A DNA stretch of 52,857 nucleotides from assembly GCA_019750135.1 (NCBI GenBank), contig JAIEOV010000070.1, positions 1-52,857 on the forward strand, in the 5' to 3' direction. A model generated the notes under the pieces. The model was not told the DNA's origin and ran no database searches. It was given only the letters and a program-made list of their open reading frames with translations. Positions 16,844-24,536 of this stretch are shown here, piece by piece. The DNA comes from Reyranella sp. (GTDB lineage Bacteria > Pseudomonadota > Alphaproteobacteria > Reyranellales > Reyranellaceae). A program made the position numbers and the translations under genes. Within the stretch, counting starts at the first letter, position 1. Every line of letters starts with the position of its first letter.

Positions 16844-17815
16844 TCAAACCGCCGCCTTGGGCAGGATGTTCATGCGCTGCCGCACCTCGTCGATCGGCAT
16901 CTCGATCCACGCCCAGTAGTCCCACTTGTCCGTCAGGTCGATGTTGACCTTGGTGCCGCGCTCGATCGCCGCCAGCATGAGCTCGGCCATGCCGGGCTTG
17001 CCGAGCAGGCCCACCGTGACAAAGGGCTCGTTCGTCGGGCGCATCTGGATGCCGGCGCTGAAGATCATCACCGTGAACAGCGCCACGTAGAACGGCCGTG
17101 TCTTCTTGAAGCCGGCCGTGAACGACGCGACCTGGACCTCGCCCTCCGGCTCGGTGCTGTAGCCGCCCAGCAGGTGGCAGAAATCGTGGTACAGCCCGGC
17201 TTCGGGAAAGCCGCCGCGTTCGCCCGGTACGGCAAAGCCGTGCTTGTTGTAGAAGTCGATCAGCTCGCGGCCGAGCGTGCCCTCGGGCATCTTCTCCCAT
17301 GCGCGATAGCGTGCGGCGAGCGCCTTGTCCTCGGTGACGCCGCGCATCGTCAGCACGCTCTTGGCGAAGCCCAGCGGGCCTTTGAGGTCGAGCTGGTCCC
17401 TGAAGATGTCGCCGATGTGCCCCCGGCGCAGGAAGTCGAGCTTGGCGATCAGCATGTGGCCTTCGGCGATCAGCCGGATGTCGGTGAGCTCGGCCGCTTC
17501 GACGCCCAGCGCGCCAGCGAATTCCTGGACCTTCGCCACGGTCTCGCGCGACGGCACGCCGTCGGCGAGAATATTGACCATCATGCCGTTGACCAGCTGC
17601 TGGCGCAGCGGGGCGCCGGTGAAGCCTTTGGCGAGCTCGTTCGGCGTTATGGGAGACAGCGCATCGACGTCGGCGTCGATGTGCAGGATCATCTTCTTCG
17701 CCGCCTCCATCAGCGCGCGCTGCGCCGGCAGGATGGCGCCCGATGTGGTCGCGACCGTCTTCATGGCGCGCAGGCCGAGCAGGGCGGCCGCGGGATCGGG
17801 TTGGATCAATTGCAT
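16844..17815 (-). CDS. Coq4-like protein
   Basis: 323 residues. It holds the zinc motif HDxxH(x)11E exactly: H210, D211, H214 and E226 in YHDFCHLLGGYSTEPEGE. This is the hallmark of Coq4, a ubiquinone biosynthesis protein reported to act on the quinone head group at C1. The rest is helical with no signal peptide. The start at 17815 is chosen because AGGAGG sits 5-6 bases upstream; the in-frame ATG 78 bases earlier lies over the operator region. No other ubi or coq genes are adjacent, so it may be a paralogue with another lipid substrate. Two palindromes between it and the divergent TetR gene point to local repression. Confidence 0.75.
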   Translation of the reverse strand: MQLIQPDPAAALLGLRAMKTVATTSGAILPAQRALMEAAKKMILHIDADVDALSPITPNELAKGFTGAPLRQQLVNGMMVNILADGVPSRETVAKVQEFAGALGVEAAELTDIRLIAEGHMLIAKLDFLRRGHIGDIFRDQLDLKGPLGFAKSVLTMRGVTEDKALAARYRAWEKMPEGTLGRELIDFYNKHGFAVPGERGGFPEAGLYHDFCHLLGGYSTEPEGEVQVASFTAGFKKTRPFYVALFTVMIFSAGIQMRPTNEPFVTVGLLGKPGMAELMLAAIERGTKVNIDLTDKWDYWAWIEMPIDEVRQRMNILPKAAV

Positions 17816-17830
17816 GATGGCCTCCTTGGC

Positions 17831-17905
17831 ATGTCGACATCCCCCATAGAAGTCAACAGATGTTGACTTACGCATTCCCATTGCGTTTGTCAACGGGCGT
17901 TGGCA
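17831..17905. promoter_or_regulatory. Pair of palindromic operators between Coq4-like and TetR genes
   Basis: The 100-base divergent gap holds AAGTCAACAGATGTTGACTT at 17850-17869 (9-base perfect arms, 2-base centre) and TGTCAACGGGCGTTGGCA at 17888-17905 (8-base arms, one mismatch). Both share GTCAAC-N4-GTTGRC. Their centres are 37 bases apart. A further short palindrome, ATGTCGACAT, lies at 17831-17840. The layout is that of a TetR-family regulator controlling itself and the divergent gene. Confidence 0.75.
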
Positions 17906-17915
17906 TTTACTTGAG

Positions 17916-18503
17916 ATGCCTGCCCGGCCGACTCAAACCCCTGGAAAGACGGCCAAATCGCAGCGCACCCGCGCCGCCATCCTCAAGGCGGCGCAGGAGC
18001 TGTTTGCCGAGCAGGGCTACGAGCGGGCGACGGTGCGCGATATCGCGGCCCGGGCCGCCATCGATCCGGCGATGGTGATCCGCTACTTTGGCAGCAAGGA
18101 GGGGCTGTTCGCCCAGGCCACCGCCTTCGACCTCCAGCTGCCGGACCTGGCCGGCATCCCGACTGACGAGATCGGCGCGACCCTGGTGGCGCATTTCATC
18201 GACATCTGGGAGGGCTCGCGCAGCAACGGCAGCCTGATCAGCCTGCTGCGCGCCGCGGCGTCGAACGACGACGCGGCCAACGCCATCCGCACGATCTTCG
18301 GCGGCCAGGTCGTGCCCATGCTGGCGCGCGTGGTTCCGCCGATGGAGTTGCCGATGCGCGCCGGCCTGGTGGCCACTCAGATCATGGGCCTCGCGGTCAC
18401 GCGCTACATCCTGAAGGTGCCGCCGGTCGTCGCCATGGACCGCGCCACGCTCGTGCGCCTGCTCGGGCCGACGATGCAGAGGTATATCGTCGACAAGCTC
18501 TGA
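17916..18503 (+). CDS. TetR family transcriptional regulator
   Basis: A 195-residue protein with an N-terminal helix-turn-helix (residues about 13-60: RAAILKAAQELFAEQGYERA, then TVRDIAARAAIDPAMVIRYF and GSKEGLF) and an all-helical ligand-binding C-terminal domain with a TetR_C-type pattern (ITRYILKVPP region, LLGPTMQRYI). It likely represses itself and the divergent Coq4-like gene through the two palindromes in between. The inducing ligand is unknown. It is closed off on its 3' side by a perfect 13-base hairpin shared with the convergent peptidase gene. Confidence 0.92.
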   Translation: MPARPTQTPGKTAKSQRTRAAILKAAQELFAEQGYERATVRDIAARAAIDPAMVIRYFGSKEGLFAQATAFDLQLPDLAGIPTDEIGATLVAHFIDIWEGSRSNGSLISLLRAAASNDDAANAIRTIFGGQVVPMLARVVPPMELPMRAGLVATQIMGLAVTRYILKVPPVVAMDRATLVRLLGPTMQRYIVDKL

Positions 18504-18532
18504 GGGAGCGCGGGCCAGAGGCCCGCGCTCCC
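18504..18532. terminator. Bidirectional hairpin terminator
   Basis: GGGAGCGCGGGCC, loop AGA, then GGCCCGCGCTCCC: a perfect 13-base stem directly between the TetR stop codon and the stop codon of the convergent M20 peptidase gene. No long T-run follows, so it is a strong hairpin serving both genes rather than a classic one-sided terminator. Confidence 0.75.
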
Positions 18533-19951
18533 TTACTTCGCCCGCTCGTAATGCGAGGCGATCAGTCTCGCTGTCGCCATGGTCACGCGCTTGGCCGTGG
18601 GGATGTGCAGGAACTCGTTCGGCCCGTGGGCGTTCGAGTGCGGCCCGAGCACGCCGGTGATGACGAACTGCGTCGCCGGGAACTTCTCGCCCAGCATGCC
18701 CATGAACGGGATCGAGCCGCCTTCGCCCATGTAGGCCGCTTGATTGCCGAACGCTTCCTGCGAGGCCTGGGCCACCGCCTTCTCGAGCCAGGGCGCCAGC
18801 GGCGGCGCGTGCCAGCCGCTCTGTCCCTCCCAGTCGTCGAACACGACCTCGGCGCCATGCGGCGGATCGGCTTCCAGCGTCCGCTTCATCGCCTGCCCAG
18901 CGGCCTTGGCATCGAGCGTCGGCGGCGTGCGCAGGCTGAGCTGCGCGGTGGAATAGGGCAGCAGCACATTGCCGGCATCGCCCGGCGTGGGATAGCCGTC
19001 CATGCCGATCACCGCGAGCTGCGGCCGCCAGGTGCGGTTCAGCACCATCTGTCCGAGATCATCCGCCATCGGCCGCGTCGACCCGGCGAACGGGAACTTG
19101 GCGTGCACCTGCTCGCCCAGCACCGCCGCCGCCGCCTTGGCCTGCTCGATGCGCTGCGGCGGGATCTGGACGTAGAGATCGGGCAGCTTGATCTCGCCCG
19201 TCATCTCGTCCTCCAGCCGCGACAGCAATCCGCGCGTGATGCGGAACGAGGAGGGCACGATGCCCGACGCGTCGCCCGAATGGACGCCCTCGGTCAGCAC
19301 GCGCACGGTGAGGGTTCCCCCGGCGATCCCGCGCAAGGAAGTCGTCAGCCACAGCCGGTCCCAGTCGCCGCAGCCCGAATCGAGGCAGACCACCAGCGAC
19401 GGCTTGCCGATGCGGGCCATCAGGTGATCGACGTAAAAGGGCAGGTCGTAGCTGCCGCTCTCCTCGCAGGCCTCGATCATGATGACGCAGCGGCCGCGCG
19501 GCACCTTCTGCTCCTGGAGCGCCCGCAAGGCGCACAGGCAGGCATAGATCGCATAGCCGTCGTCGGCGCCGCCGCGGCCGTACAGCTTGTCGCCCTTGCG
19601 CACCGGGATCCACGGGCCCGTGCCCTCGGCCCAGCCCTTCATTTCGGGCTGCTTGTCGAGATGGCCGTAGAGCAGAACGGTGTCGTCGCTGTCGCCCGGC
19701 ACTTCGATGAAGATCAGCGGCGTGCGGCCTTCCAGCCGCACCACTTCGAGGGTGGCGCCCGGGAAGGCCGCGAGATGCGGTGTGGCCCACGCCACCATCA
19801 GCTTGACGGCGTCCTCCATGTAGCCGTGCGTAACCCAGTCGGGATCGAAGTGCGGCGACTTGTTGGGGATGCGGATGTACTCGGTGATCGAGGGCAGGAT
19901 GGAATCGTCCCAGAAGGGATCGACGAACTGCTTCAGGCGATTGGTGTCCAT
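18533..19951 (-). CDS. M20 family metallopeptidase (dipeptidase-like)
   Basis: 472 residues. Metal ligands of the M20 family are visible: H and D in LLYGHLDKQ, the bridging Asp in GRGGADDGYA, the catalytic Glu pair in IEACEESGSYDLPF, a further Asp in VCLDSGCGDWD and the late His in GPHSNAHGPNEFLHI. The dimerisation domain lies in the middle. It hydrolyses peptides or N-acyl/carbamoyl amino acids with two zinc ions in the cytoplasm. The length fits the CPG2/carnosinase-like branch better than succinyl-diaminopimelate desuccinylase (about 375). The exact substrate is unknown, and the gene appears to be monocistronic. Confidence 0.9.
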   Translation of the reverse strand: MDTNRLKQFVDPFWDDSILPSITEYIRIPNKSPHFDPDWVTHGYMEDAVKLMVAWATPHLAAFPGATLEVVRLEGRTPLIFIEVPGDSDDTVLLYGHLDKQPEMKGWAEGTGPWIPVRKGDKLYGRGGADDGYAIYACLCALRALQEQKVPRGRCVIMIEACEESGSYDLPFYVDHLMARIGKPSLVVCLDSGCGDWDRLWLTTSLRGIAGGTLTVRVLTEGVHSGDASGIVPSSFRITRGLLSRLEDEMTGEIKLPDLYVQIPPQRIEQAKAAAAVLGEQVHAKFPFAGSTRPMADDLGQMVLNRTWRPQLAVIGMDGYPTPGDAGNVLLPYSTAQLSLRTPPTLDAKAAGQAMKRTLEADPPHGAEVVFDDWEGQSGWHAPPLAPWLEKAVAQASQEAFGNQAAYMGEGGSIPFMGMLGEKFPATQFVITGVLGPHSNAHGPNEFLHIPTAKRVTMATARLIASHYERAK

Positions 19952-20169
19952 GACTGCATGTTATGCCACAGGAACCGCTCAACGCGAGCCGCTACTCCAT
20001 CCCCATCGACTGCTGGGCTCCTGGTGGTTGCGCACGACAGGCAATGTCGCGGCCGCCCAGTTCTTGAGCGCCGCATTGCCGCCCCTGTTGGCAGGTTTCC
20101 GTTCTCCGCGCAGTCGACGGCGAGCGCCGGGTCGGCGATGAGGCCAGCAGCCGAGCCGTTGCGCGGCCA

Positions 20170-20712
20170 TCAAGCCGCGATGCGTTCGCGCGCCTTCGTC
20201 GCCAGGCCGCGAGAGGACTCGACACCGCGCGGCAAGCCGCTGCGGTCGCGATAGTCGCGCGTCTTGCCGCGATTGCGGCTGTGAACTCGGCTTGTGCCGC
20301 CGAGCGCGATACAGTCGAGCACCGTGACCGCGCCGACGGCGAGCAAGGCCACCGCGGCATTGCCGCGCTGCGGATTGTGCCGGCCGAGCGCGGGCAGAAG
20401 CGTCGCGATGTCGACGATGTCGCCGGCGACACGGCTCGCCAGGCCGACCTGCTTGTCGATCGACAATGTCGGCACGCCGGCCGCGATCTCGCGCGCGCCG
20501 TAGGCACGCACCAGGCCTTCCTTGCCCTGCAGGCCGAGCGTGCGGGTGATGGCGCCGGGCGCCGCCAGCTCGAGGGCGCCGAGCGCCAGGCTGAACCAGC
20601 CGAGGCCCCGGGCCAGACGGTCCGAAGGCTGGAGCGAGCTCGGCCCGGTGCTCTGGACCTGCGGGTCGCCGGGCGAGCGGGCGATGTCGGTGAGACGATC
20701 GATCATGTTCAT
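20170..20712 (-). CDS. Small membrane protein coupled to zinc alcohol dehydrogenase
   Basis: 180 residues. After a soluble start with DRLARGLGWFSLALGALELA there are three or four hydrophobic stretches (about 37-52, 70-84, 95-110, 118-138), with a repeated motif YGAREIAAGVPTL. The C-terminal 40 residues are Arg-rich and probably cytoplasmic. It starts 8 bases after the dehydrogenase stop codon, with the Shine-Dalgarno (GAGGT) overlapping that stop, so the two are an operon. The family is not recognised with confidence. A second in-frame ATG two codons later is possible. Confidence 0.7.
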   Translation of the reverse strand: MNMIDRLTDIARSPGDPQVQSTGPSSLQPSDRLARGLGWFSLALGALELAAPGAITRTLGLQGKEGLVRAYGAREIAAGVPTLSIDKQVGLASRVAGDIVDIATLLPALGRHNPQRGNAAVALLAVGAVTVLDCIALGGTSRVHSRNRGKTRDYRDRSGLPRGVESSRGLATKARERIAA

Positions 20713-20720
20713 CGGATACC

Positions 20721-21896
20721 TCAGGGCTTCAGGACGACCTTGATGCAGCTGTCCTGCTTGTCGCGGAACGCCATGTACATCGCGGGGCCTTGGTCGAGAT
20801 CCGCGATGTGGGTGATGACGAAGGAGGGATCGAGCTGGTCTTCCTCGATCAGGCGCAGCAGCTCGGGAGTCCAGCGCGGCACGTGCGCCTGCGCCATGCG
20901 CCAGGTCAGGCCCTTGTTCATCGCGATGCCGAGCGGCAGCTTGTCGACCAGCCCGGTATAGACGCCGACGACCGATAACGTGCCGCCGGGGCGGCAGACA
21001 TAGATCATCTCGCGCAACGCATGCGGCCGGTCGTTCTCCATCAGCATCATCTGCTTGGCGCGGTCGTACAGCGTGTCGGGCTGGCCGAAGCTGACATGGC
21101 TTTCCGTGCCGACCGCGTCGATGCACTTCTGCGGGCCTTGTCCGTCCGTCAACTCGTCCAGGCGGCCGATCACGCTCTCGCGCTCGAAGTCGATGGTGAC
21201 CGCGCCGGCCGCAGCCGCCATGGACAGGCGATCTCCCAGCCGATCGATCGCCACCACCTGCTCGGCGCCCAGCAGCAACGCGCTGCGGATCGCCATCTGG
21301 CCGACCGGGCCGCAGCCCCACACGGCGACCGTGTCGCCGGCCTCGATGTCGCATTGCTGCGCCGCGTGCCAGCCGGTCGGCAATATGTCGCTCAGGAACA
21401 GCAGCTTCTCGTCGGGAATGCCCTCCGGAACCTTGATGTGCGTGGTGTCGGCGAATGGCACGCGCAGATACTCGGCCTGGCCCCCGGGGTAGCCGCCCGT
21501 CAGGTGCGTGTAGCCGAACAGCCCGCCGGTGGCGTGGCCGAAGACCTTTTCACCCAGCTCCTTCTTGCGGTTCGTGCGCTGGCAGAGCGAAAAATTCTGG
21601 CGGCGACACTGCTCGCATTCGCCGCAGTAGATGGTGAAGGGGATGACCACGCGGTCTCCCTTCTTGAGCGTGCGCGCCGCCTCGCTGCCGACCTCGACGA
21701 CCTCGCCCATTGTCTCGTGGCCCATGATGTCGCCGGGCAGCATGGCGGGAATGAGATTGTGGAACAGGTGAAGGTCGGAACCGCAGATCGCGCAGCTCGT
21801 CACCTTGATGATCGCGTCGCGCGGCTCCTCGATCGTGGGATCGCTCACCGTGTCGCAGCGAATGTCTTCCTTGCCGTGCCAGACCAGGGCCTTCAT
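20721..21896 (-). CDS. Zinc-dependent alcohol dehydrogenase, formaldehyde dehydrogenase-like
   Basis: 391 residues of the medium-chain dehydrogenase family. The catalytic zinc site is seen in AICGSDLHLFH and GHETMGEVVEVGS, and the structural zinc loop in CGECEQCRRQNFSLC. The Rossmann motif is VAVWGCGPVGQMAIRSALLL. The extra loop after the structural zinc (TNRKKELGEKVFGHATGGLF) matches the glutathione-independent formaldehyde dehydrogenase-like branch, which oxidises aldehydes or alcohols with NAD. It leads a two-gene operon with a small membrane protein. The substrate is not known. Confidence 0.9.
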   Translation of the reverse strand: MKALVWHGKEDIRCDTVSDPTIEEPRDAIIKVTSCAICGSDLHLFHNLIPAMLPGDIMGHETMGEVVEVGSEAARTLKKGDRVVIPFTIYCGECEQCRRQNFSLCQRTNRKKELGEKVFGHATGGLFGYTHLTGGYPGGQAEYLRVPFADTTHIKVPEGIPDEKLLFLSDILPTGWHAAQQCDIEAGDTVAVWGCGPVGQMAIRSALLLGAEQVVAIDRLGDRLSMAAAAGAVTIDFERESVIGRLDELTDGQGPQKCIDAVGTESHVSFGQPDTLYDRAKQMMLMENDRPHALREMIYVCRPGGTLSVVGVYTGLVDKLPLGIAMNKGLTWRMAQAHVPRWTPELLRLIEEDQLDPSFVITHIADLDQGPAMYMAFRDKQDSCIKVVLKP

Positions 21897-21903
21897 GCGT
21901 CTC

Positions 21904-21926
21904 TCCTGAGGGGCTTCGCCTCAGGA
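21904..21926 (-). terminator. Hairpin between receiver protein and dehydrogenase genes
   Basis: TCCTGAGG, 7-base loop with TTCG, then CCTCAGGA: an 8-base perfect stem in the 69-base gap, downstream of the receiver gene and upstream of the dehydrogenase start, both on the minus strand. No clear T-run is present, so it is a terminator or leader hairpin. Confidence 0.5.
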
Positions 21927-21965
21927 CCAACCAGGGGGCCCGCCGTTGGTTGCCGGGCGATGTCG

Positions 21966-22619
21966 CTAAAGAGCGAAGGCCTTCACCATGGCAACCAGGG
22001 CGTCGCTTTCGAAAGGCTTGGCGACGAACGGGATGGCCTGCAGGTCGCGCGAATCCGGCACGATCGAACGGTCGTAGCCGGAGATGAAGGCAACCGGCAC
22101 CGACCGCCGCCTGAGCGCGGCGGCGACGTCGAACGAGCGTTCGCCGCCGAGATCGATGTCGAGCAGCGCTCCGTCGAGCGGCTGGGCCGACGCCAGCGTC
22201 ATCGCTTCGCTGAGGCGGCCTGCCGGTCCGACGACCTCGTAGCCGGACTCGTTCAACAGCGAGGACAAGGCATCGGCCTCCAGGTAGCAGTCCTCGACGA
22301 CCAGGATTCGCGGCAGCGCGGCGCCGTCTTCCCGGGCGCTTTCGGGTTTCACGATCCCACTTGCCTGCGCCATCGGTATGTAGCGGTTCAGGATGTCGTC
22401 GATGACGGAGGACGATCGGGCGCGCAACGGCGCATCGGGCAGCTCGCTGTAGCGGCGCTTGCCGAGCGCCGTCAGCCGCCATTGCCTGCCGGCGCGCTCG
22501 ATCAGCGCCAGCTTCTGCAGCCGGCTGACGAGGTCCGGCGCAACGCCGTTCGACCCGAGGCCGATCTGGCGCAGCGCGATTTCTTCCGCCGCAGACAAGG
22601 GAACAAGGCTGGCCCGCAC
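21966..22619 (-). CDS. Receiver-domain protein with N-terminal winged-helix-like domain
   Basis: 217 residues from a GTG start with an excellent GAGGAG site 6-7 bases upstream; a TTG start 51 bases earlier is possible but has no such site. Residues about 8-65 form a small helix-rich domain (LSAAEEIALRQIGLGS, LVSRLQKLALIER, LTALGKRRYSEL) that looks like a winged helix. The C-terminal receiver domain has the acidic pair at VVED, phospho-acceptor D154 (ALLDIDLG), Ser in FISGYD and K201 (VAKPFE). The order, with the receiver at the C-terminus, is the reverse of usual regulators. The N-terminal domain resembles the small protein encoded at 38790. No partner kinase is adjacent. Confidence 0.8.
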   Translation of the reverse strand: MRASLVPLSAAEEIALRQIGLGSNGVAPDLVSRLQKLALIERAGRQWRLTALGKRRYSELPDAPLRARSSSVIDDILNRYIPMAQASGIVKPESAREDGAALPRILVVEDCYLEADALSSLLNESGYEVVGPAGRLSEAMTLASAQPLDGALLDIDLGGERSFDVAAALRRRSVPVAFISGYDRSIVPDSRDLQAIPFVAKPFESDALVAMVKAFAL

Positions 22620-22845
22620 TTTCGCTCCTCTCTTCGCCCCTTGCCGAGCAAGGTCGCAAAGCAGTTTCAAGATGAAGTCCGGGCTGACGAGTCCTGTCTA
22701 GACGGTATGACCCTTCAGCGCAAACCGGCCCGGCGACGGCCGCGAGAGGTTTCTTGCACCGTGGACTTTCGAAAATGCATCGACTCCGCAACTCGCGCCG
22801 CGCCGCCGTCGCTGGTCTAGTCAGAATGGCCCAAAGGAGGCGGCG

Positions 22846-23041
22846 ATGGGCATCCATCATCTGAGCTGCGGCACCACGTGTCCGTCGGGCGGCAGGGTTC
22901 TCTACGAGCGCACGCCGCTTGGAATTCTCGGTCGAGACCCGGGAGGAGCTCTACTACGACAAGCAGAAGCTGCTGGATAACGGCGACCGGTGGGAGCCCA
23001 TCCTGGCCGCCCGGCTGGAAGCCGACGCGCCTTACCGCTAG
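22846..23041 (+). pseudogene. Small gene with probable one-base frameshift
   Basis: ATG 22846 opens a frame (MGIHHLSCGTTCPSGG, then RVLYERTPL) with high third-position GC. At about 22920, after ACGCCGCTT, that frame becomes AT-rich at codon position 3 and stops at 44 residues. The frame offset by one base carries on with high third-position GC (EFSVETREELYYDKQKLLDN, then GDRWEPILAARLEADAPYR) to a stop at 23039-23041. One extra G in CTTGGAATTC would explain both. The rejoined product would be about 65 residues of unknown function. A sequencing error is an equal explanation. Confidence 0.5.
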
Positions 23042-23346
23042 CGAGGACCGTCGCCCGGATCGCCCTTCCGGTGCTGCTGTTGGCGGCGTCGGCCGGCTGC
23101 GCCCCGCCGGCGCAGCAGTGGCAAAGCGTCTCCGGCCAAGGCACGCCCACGGTTGCCGAGGCCTCCGACTGCCGCACGCAGGCCCGGCGCCAGGCCGGGC
23201 AGCGCTACCCTTACGACCGCAGGGGCGTTCCGGGGCCGGCCGCTCCGGGCATTTCCACCGCCGAGCTCGATCGCAGCGCCGCTGAAACAGCGTTCTACAA
23301 CGAGTGCCTGCGGCAGAAGGGTTATCGACTGGTCGATACCCGCTGA
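22990..23346 (+). CDS. Small lipoprotein, hypothetical
   Basis: 118 residues with an Arg-bearing N-region, a hydrophobic core and the lipobox LLAASAGC (Cys 37), which predicts lipid attachment after signal peptidase II cleavage. The mature part (about 80 residues) has APGISTAELDRSAAETAFYN and ends ECLRQKGYRLVDTR, a pattern common in small alphaproteobacterial lipoproteins of unknown role. The ATG start lies inside the preceding small gene, in another frame. A later non-ATG start cannot be excluded because the signal peptide is long at the N-terminus. Confidence 0.65.
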   Translation: MGAHPGRPAGSRRALPLARTVARIALPVLLLAASAGCAPPAQQWQSVSGQGTPTVAEASDCRTQARRQAGQRYPYDRRGVPGPAAPGISTAELDRSAAETAFYNECLRQKGYRLVDTR

Positions 23347-23434
23347 AGGCCGACCGGGTGCGCTTTCGTACCCGTCGTGCCGCCGCCGGAACGCAAGGCC
23401 CGACGGTCCGTTTCTTCACCGGAGCGTGCCGGGA

Positions 23435-24040
23435 ATGGTGAAGCCGCGCGGGATCTTCTGCATCGAGACATCGCAGTGGACAGCGCAGCGGCGAGGTCAA
23501 CCTTCGGTCGTCCCCCTGCTGCGCCTGATCGAAAGCATCCAGGGCACGCCTTTCATCCACCGCCAGTTTTCGACCTGGGAAGAACTCGAGCGTTTGCTCG
23601 GCCAGGTCACCCGTGCCAGCTACCGCCGTTACCCGATCGTCTACCTGGCCTGCCACGGCGAGATGCGTCGTCTGGCGCTGCGCGGCAAGGGCTCGAAGAA
23701 CCATGTCGGCCGGGCCGTCACGATCGCCGAGCTGGCGGCGCCCTTGCACCGGCGCGGCGCCGGCAAGGTGATCCTTTTCTCGGCCTGCAGCCTGATGCGC
23801 GGCAATGACGGCGAGCTGCGCAAGTTCGTCGACGATACCGGGGTGCGCGCCATCATGGGCTACGAGCGCGACGTCGGCTGGATCGAATCGGCGCAGCTCG
23901 AGGTGGGTCTCCTCGCCTCCTTGGCGCGCTCGCGGATCGCCGACGGCAAATCCCTGCGCGCCGCGCTGGCCGACCTGAAATCGGCCCGCGACCTCATGCG
24001 CGACCTCGAGTTCCGGATCGTTCCGCGGCGGGCGCGCTGA
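23435..24040 (+). CDS. Stand-alone caspase/CHAT-like protein
   Basis: 201 residues. It shows the clan CD His-Cys arrangement: H74 in YPIVYLACHGE, after a hydrophobic strand, and C118 in KVILFSACSLMRG, after a second strand. The spacing and strand-HG / strand-SAC pattern are those of CHAT and caspase-like folds. The protein has no added sensor or effector domain; most CHAT proteins carry repeats or a fused partner. An in-frame GTG three codons upstream is an alternative start. It lies between a lipoprotein and an acyl carrier protein gene, with no obvious partner. Protease activity is inferred from the dyad only. Confidence 0.65.
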   Translation: MVKPRGIFCIETSQWTAQRRGQPSVVPLLRLIESIQGTPFIHRQFSTWEELERLLGQVTRASYRRYPIVYLACHGEMRRLALRGKGSKNHVGRAVTIAELAAPLHRRGAGKVILFSACSLMRGNDGELRKFVDDTGVRAIMGYERDVGWIESAQLEVGLLASLARSRIADGKSLRAALADLKSARDLMRDLEFRIVPRRAR

Positions 24041-24168
24041 GTCTGTGTCCCGGGCGCAACAGCCGAGCGCAAAGTGCGAAACATTGGACACGATCACACC
24101 TGTGGTGCGGCTTCGGGCGTATACCAACCCAACGAGCCTTGTGGGGGGCTCAGCTTGGGAGCGTTGCG

Positions 24169-24465
24169 GTGAGTGACATCGGTTCGCAGGTCAGGGACAT
24201 CCTCGCTTTTCACCTCGGCATCGACGGATCGCAACTTGGCGACGACGCCCGGTTCAGGCAGCTGGGCGCCGATAGCCTCGACGTGGTCGAGATCGTCATG
24301 TCCTGCGAGGAGCGGTTCGGCATCGAGATCCCCAATCGCGAGGCGACGGCGCTGGCCACGGTCGGCGAGGCCGTGCGCTGCGTCGAGGCCCAGATCGCGG
24401 CGCTCGCGGCCGCCCGGCCCGCCAGCCGCGTGCATCGCCTGCGGGTGGCCGTGTCGGCGAAGTAG
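24169..24465 (+). CDS. Acyl carrier protein-like
   Basis: 98 residues. The phosphopantetheine site is Ser in LGADSLDVVEIVMSCEERFG, with the usual acidic helix after it (IEIPNREATALATVGEAVRC). The GTG start at 24169 is chosen because GGGAG lies 7-8 bases upstream; a longer frame begins at 24139. The C-terminal 20 residues, basic (ASRVHRLRVAVSAK), go beyond the normal 78-80 residue ACP. No synthase, synthetase or transferase is adjacent, so its acyl chain and partner enzyme are unknown. It is not the housekeeping AcpP by context. Confidence 0.85.
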   Translation: MSDIGSQVRDILAFHLGIDGSQLGDDARFRQLGADSLDVVEIVMSCEERFGIEIPNREATALATVGEAVRCVEAQIAALAAARPASRVHRLRVAVSAK

Positions 24466-24536
24466 CCGGTCCAACAGCGGGATTCATTCGGCCGGCGCCG
24501 TATCGCCGGCCGTCGCTGGCTTGCTACACTCCCGCC

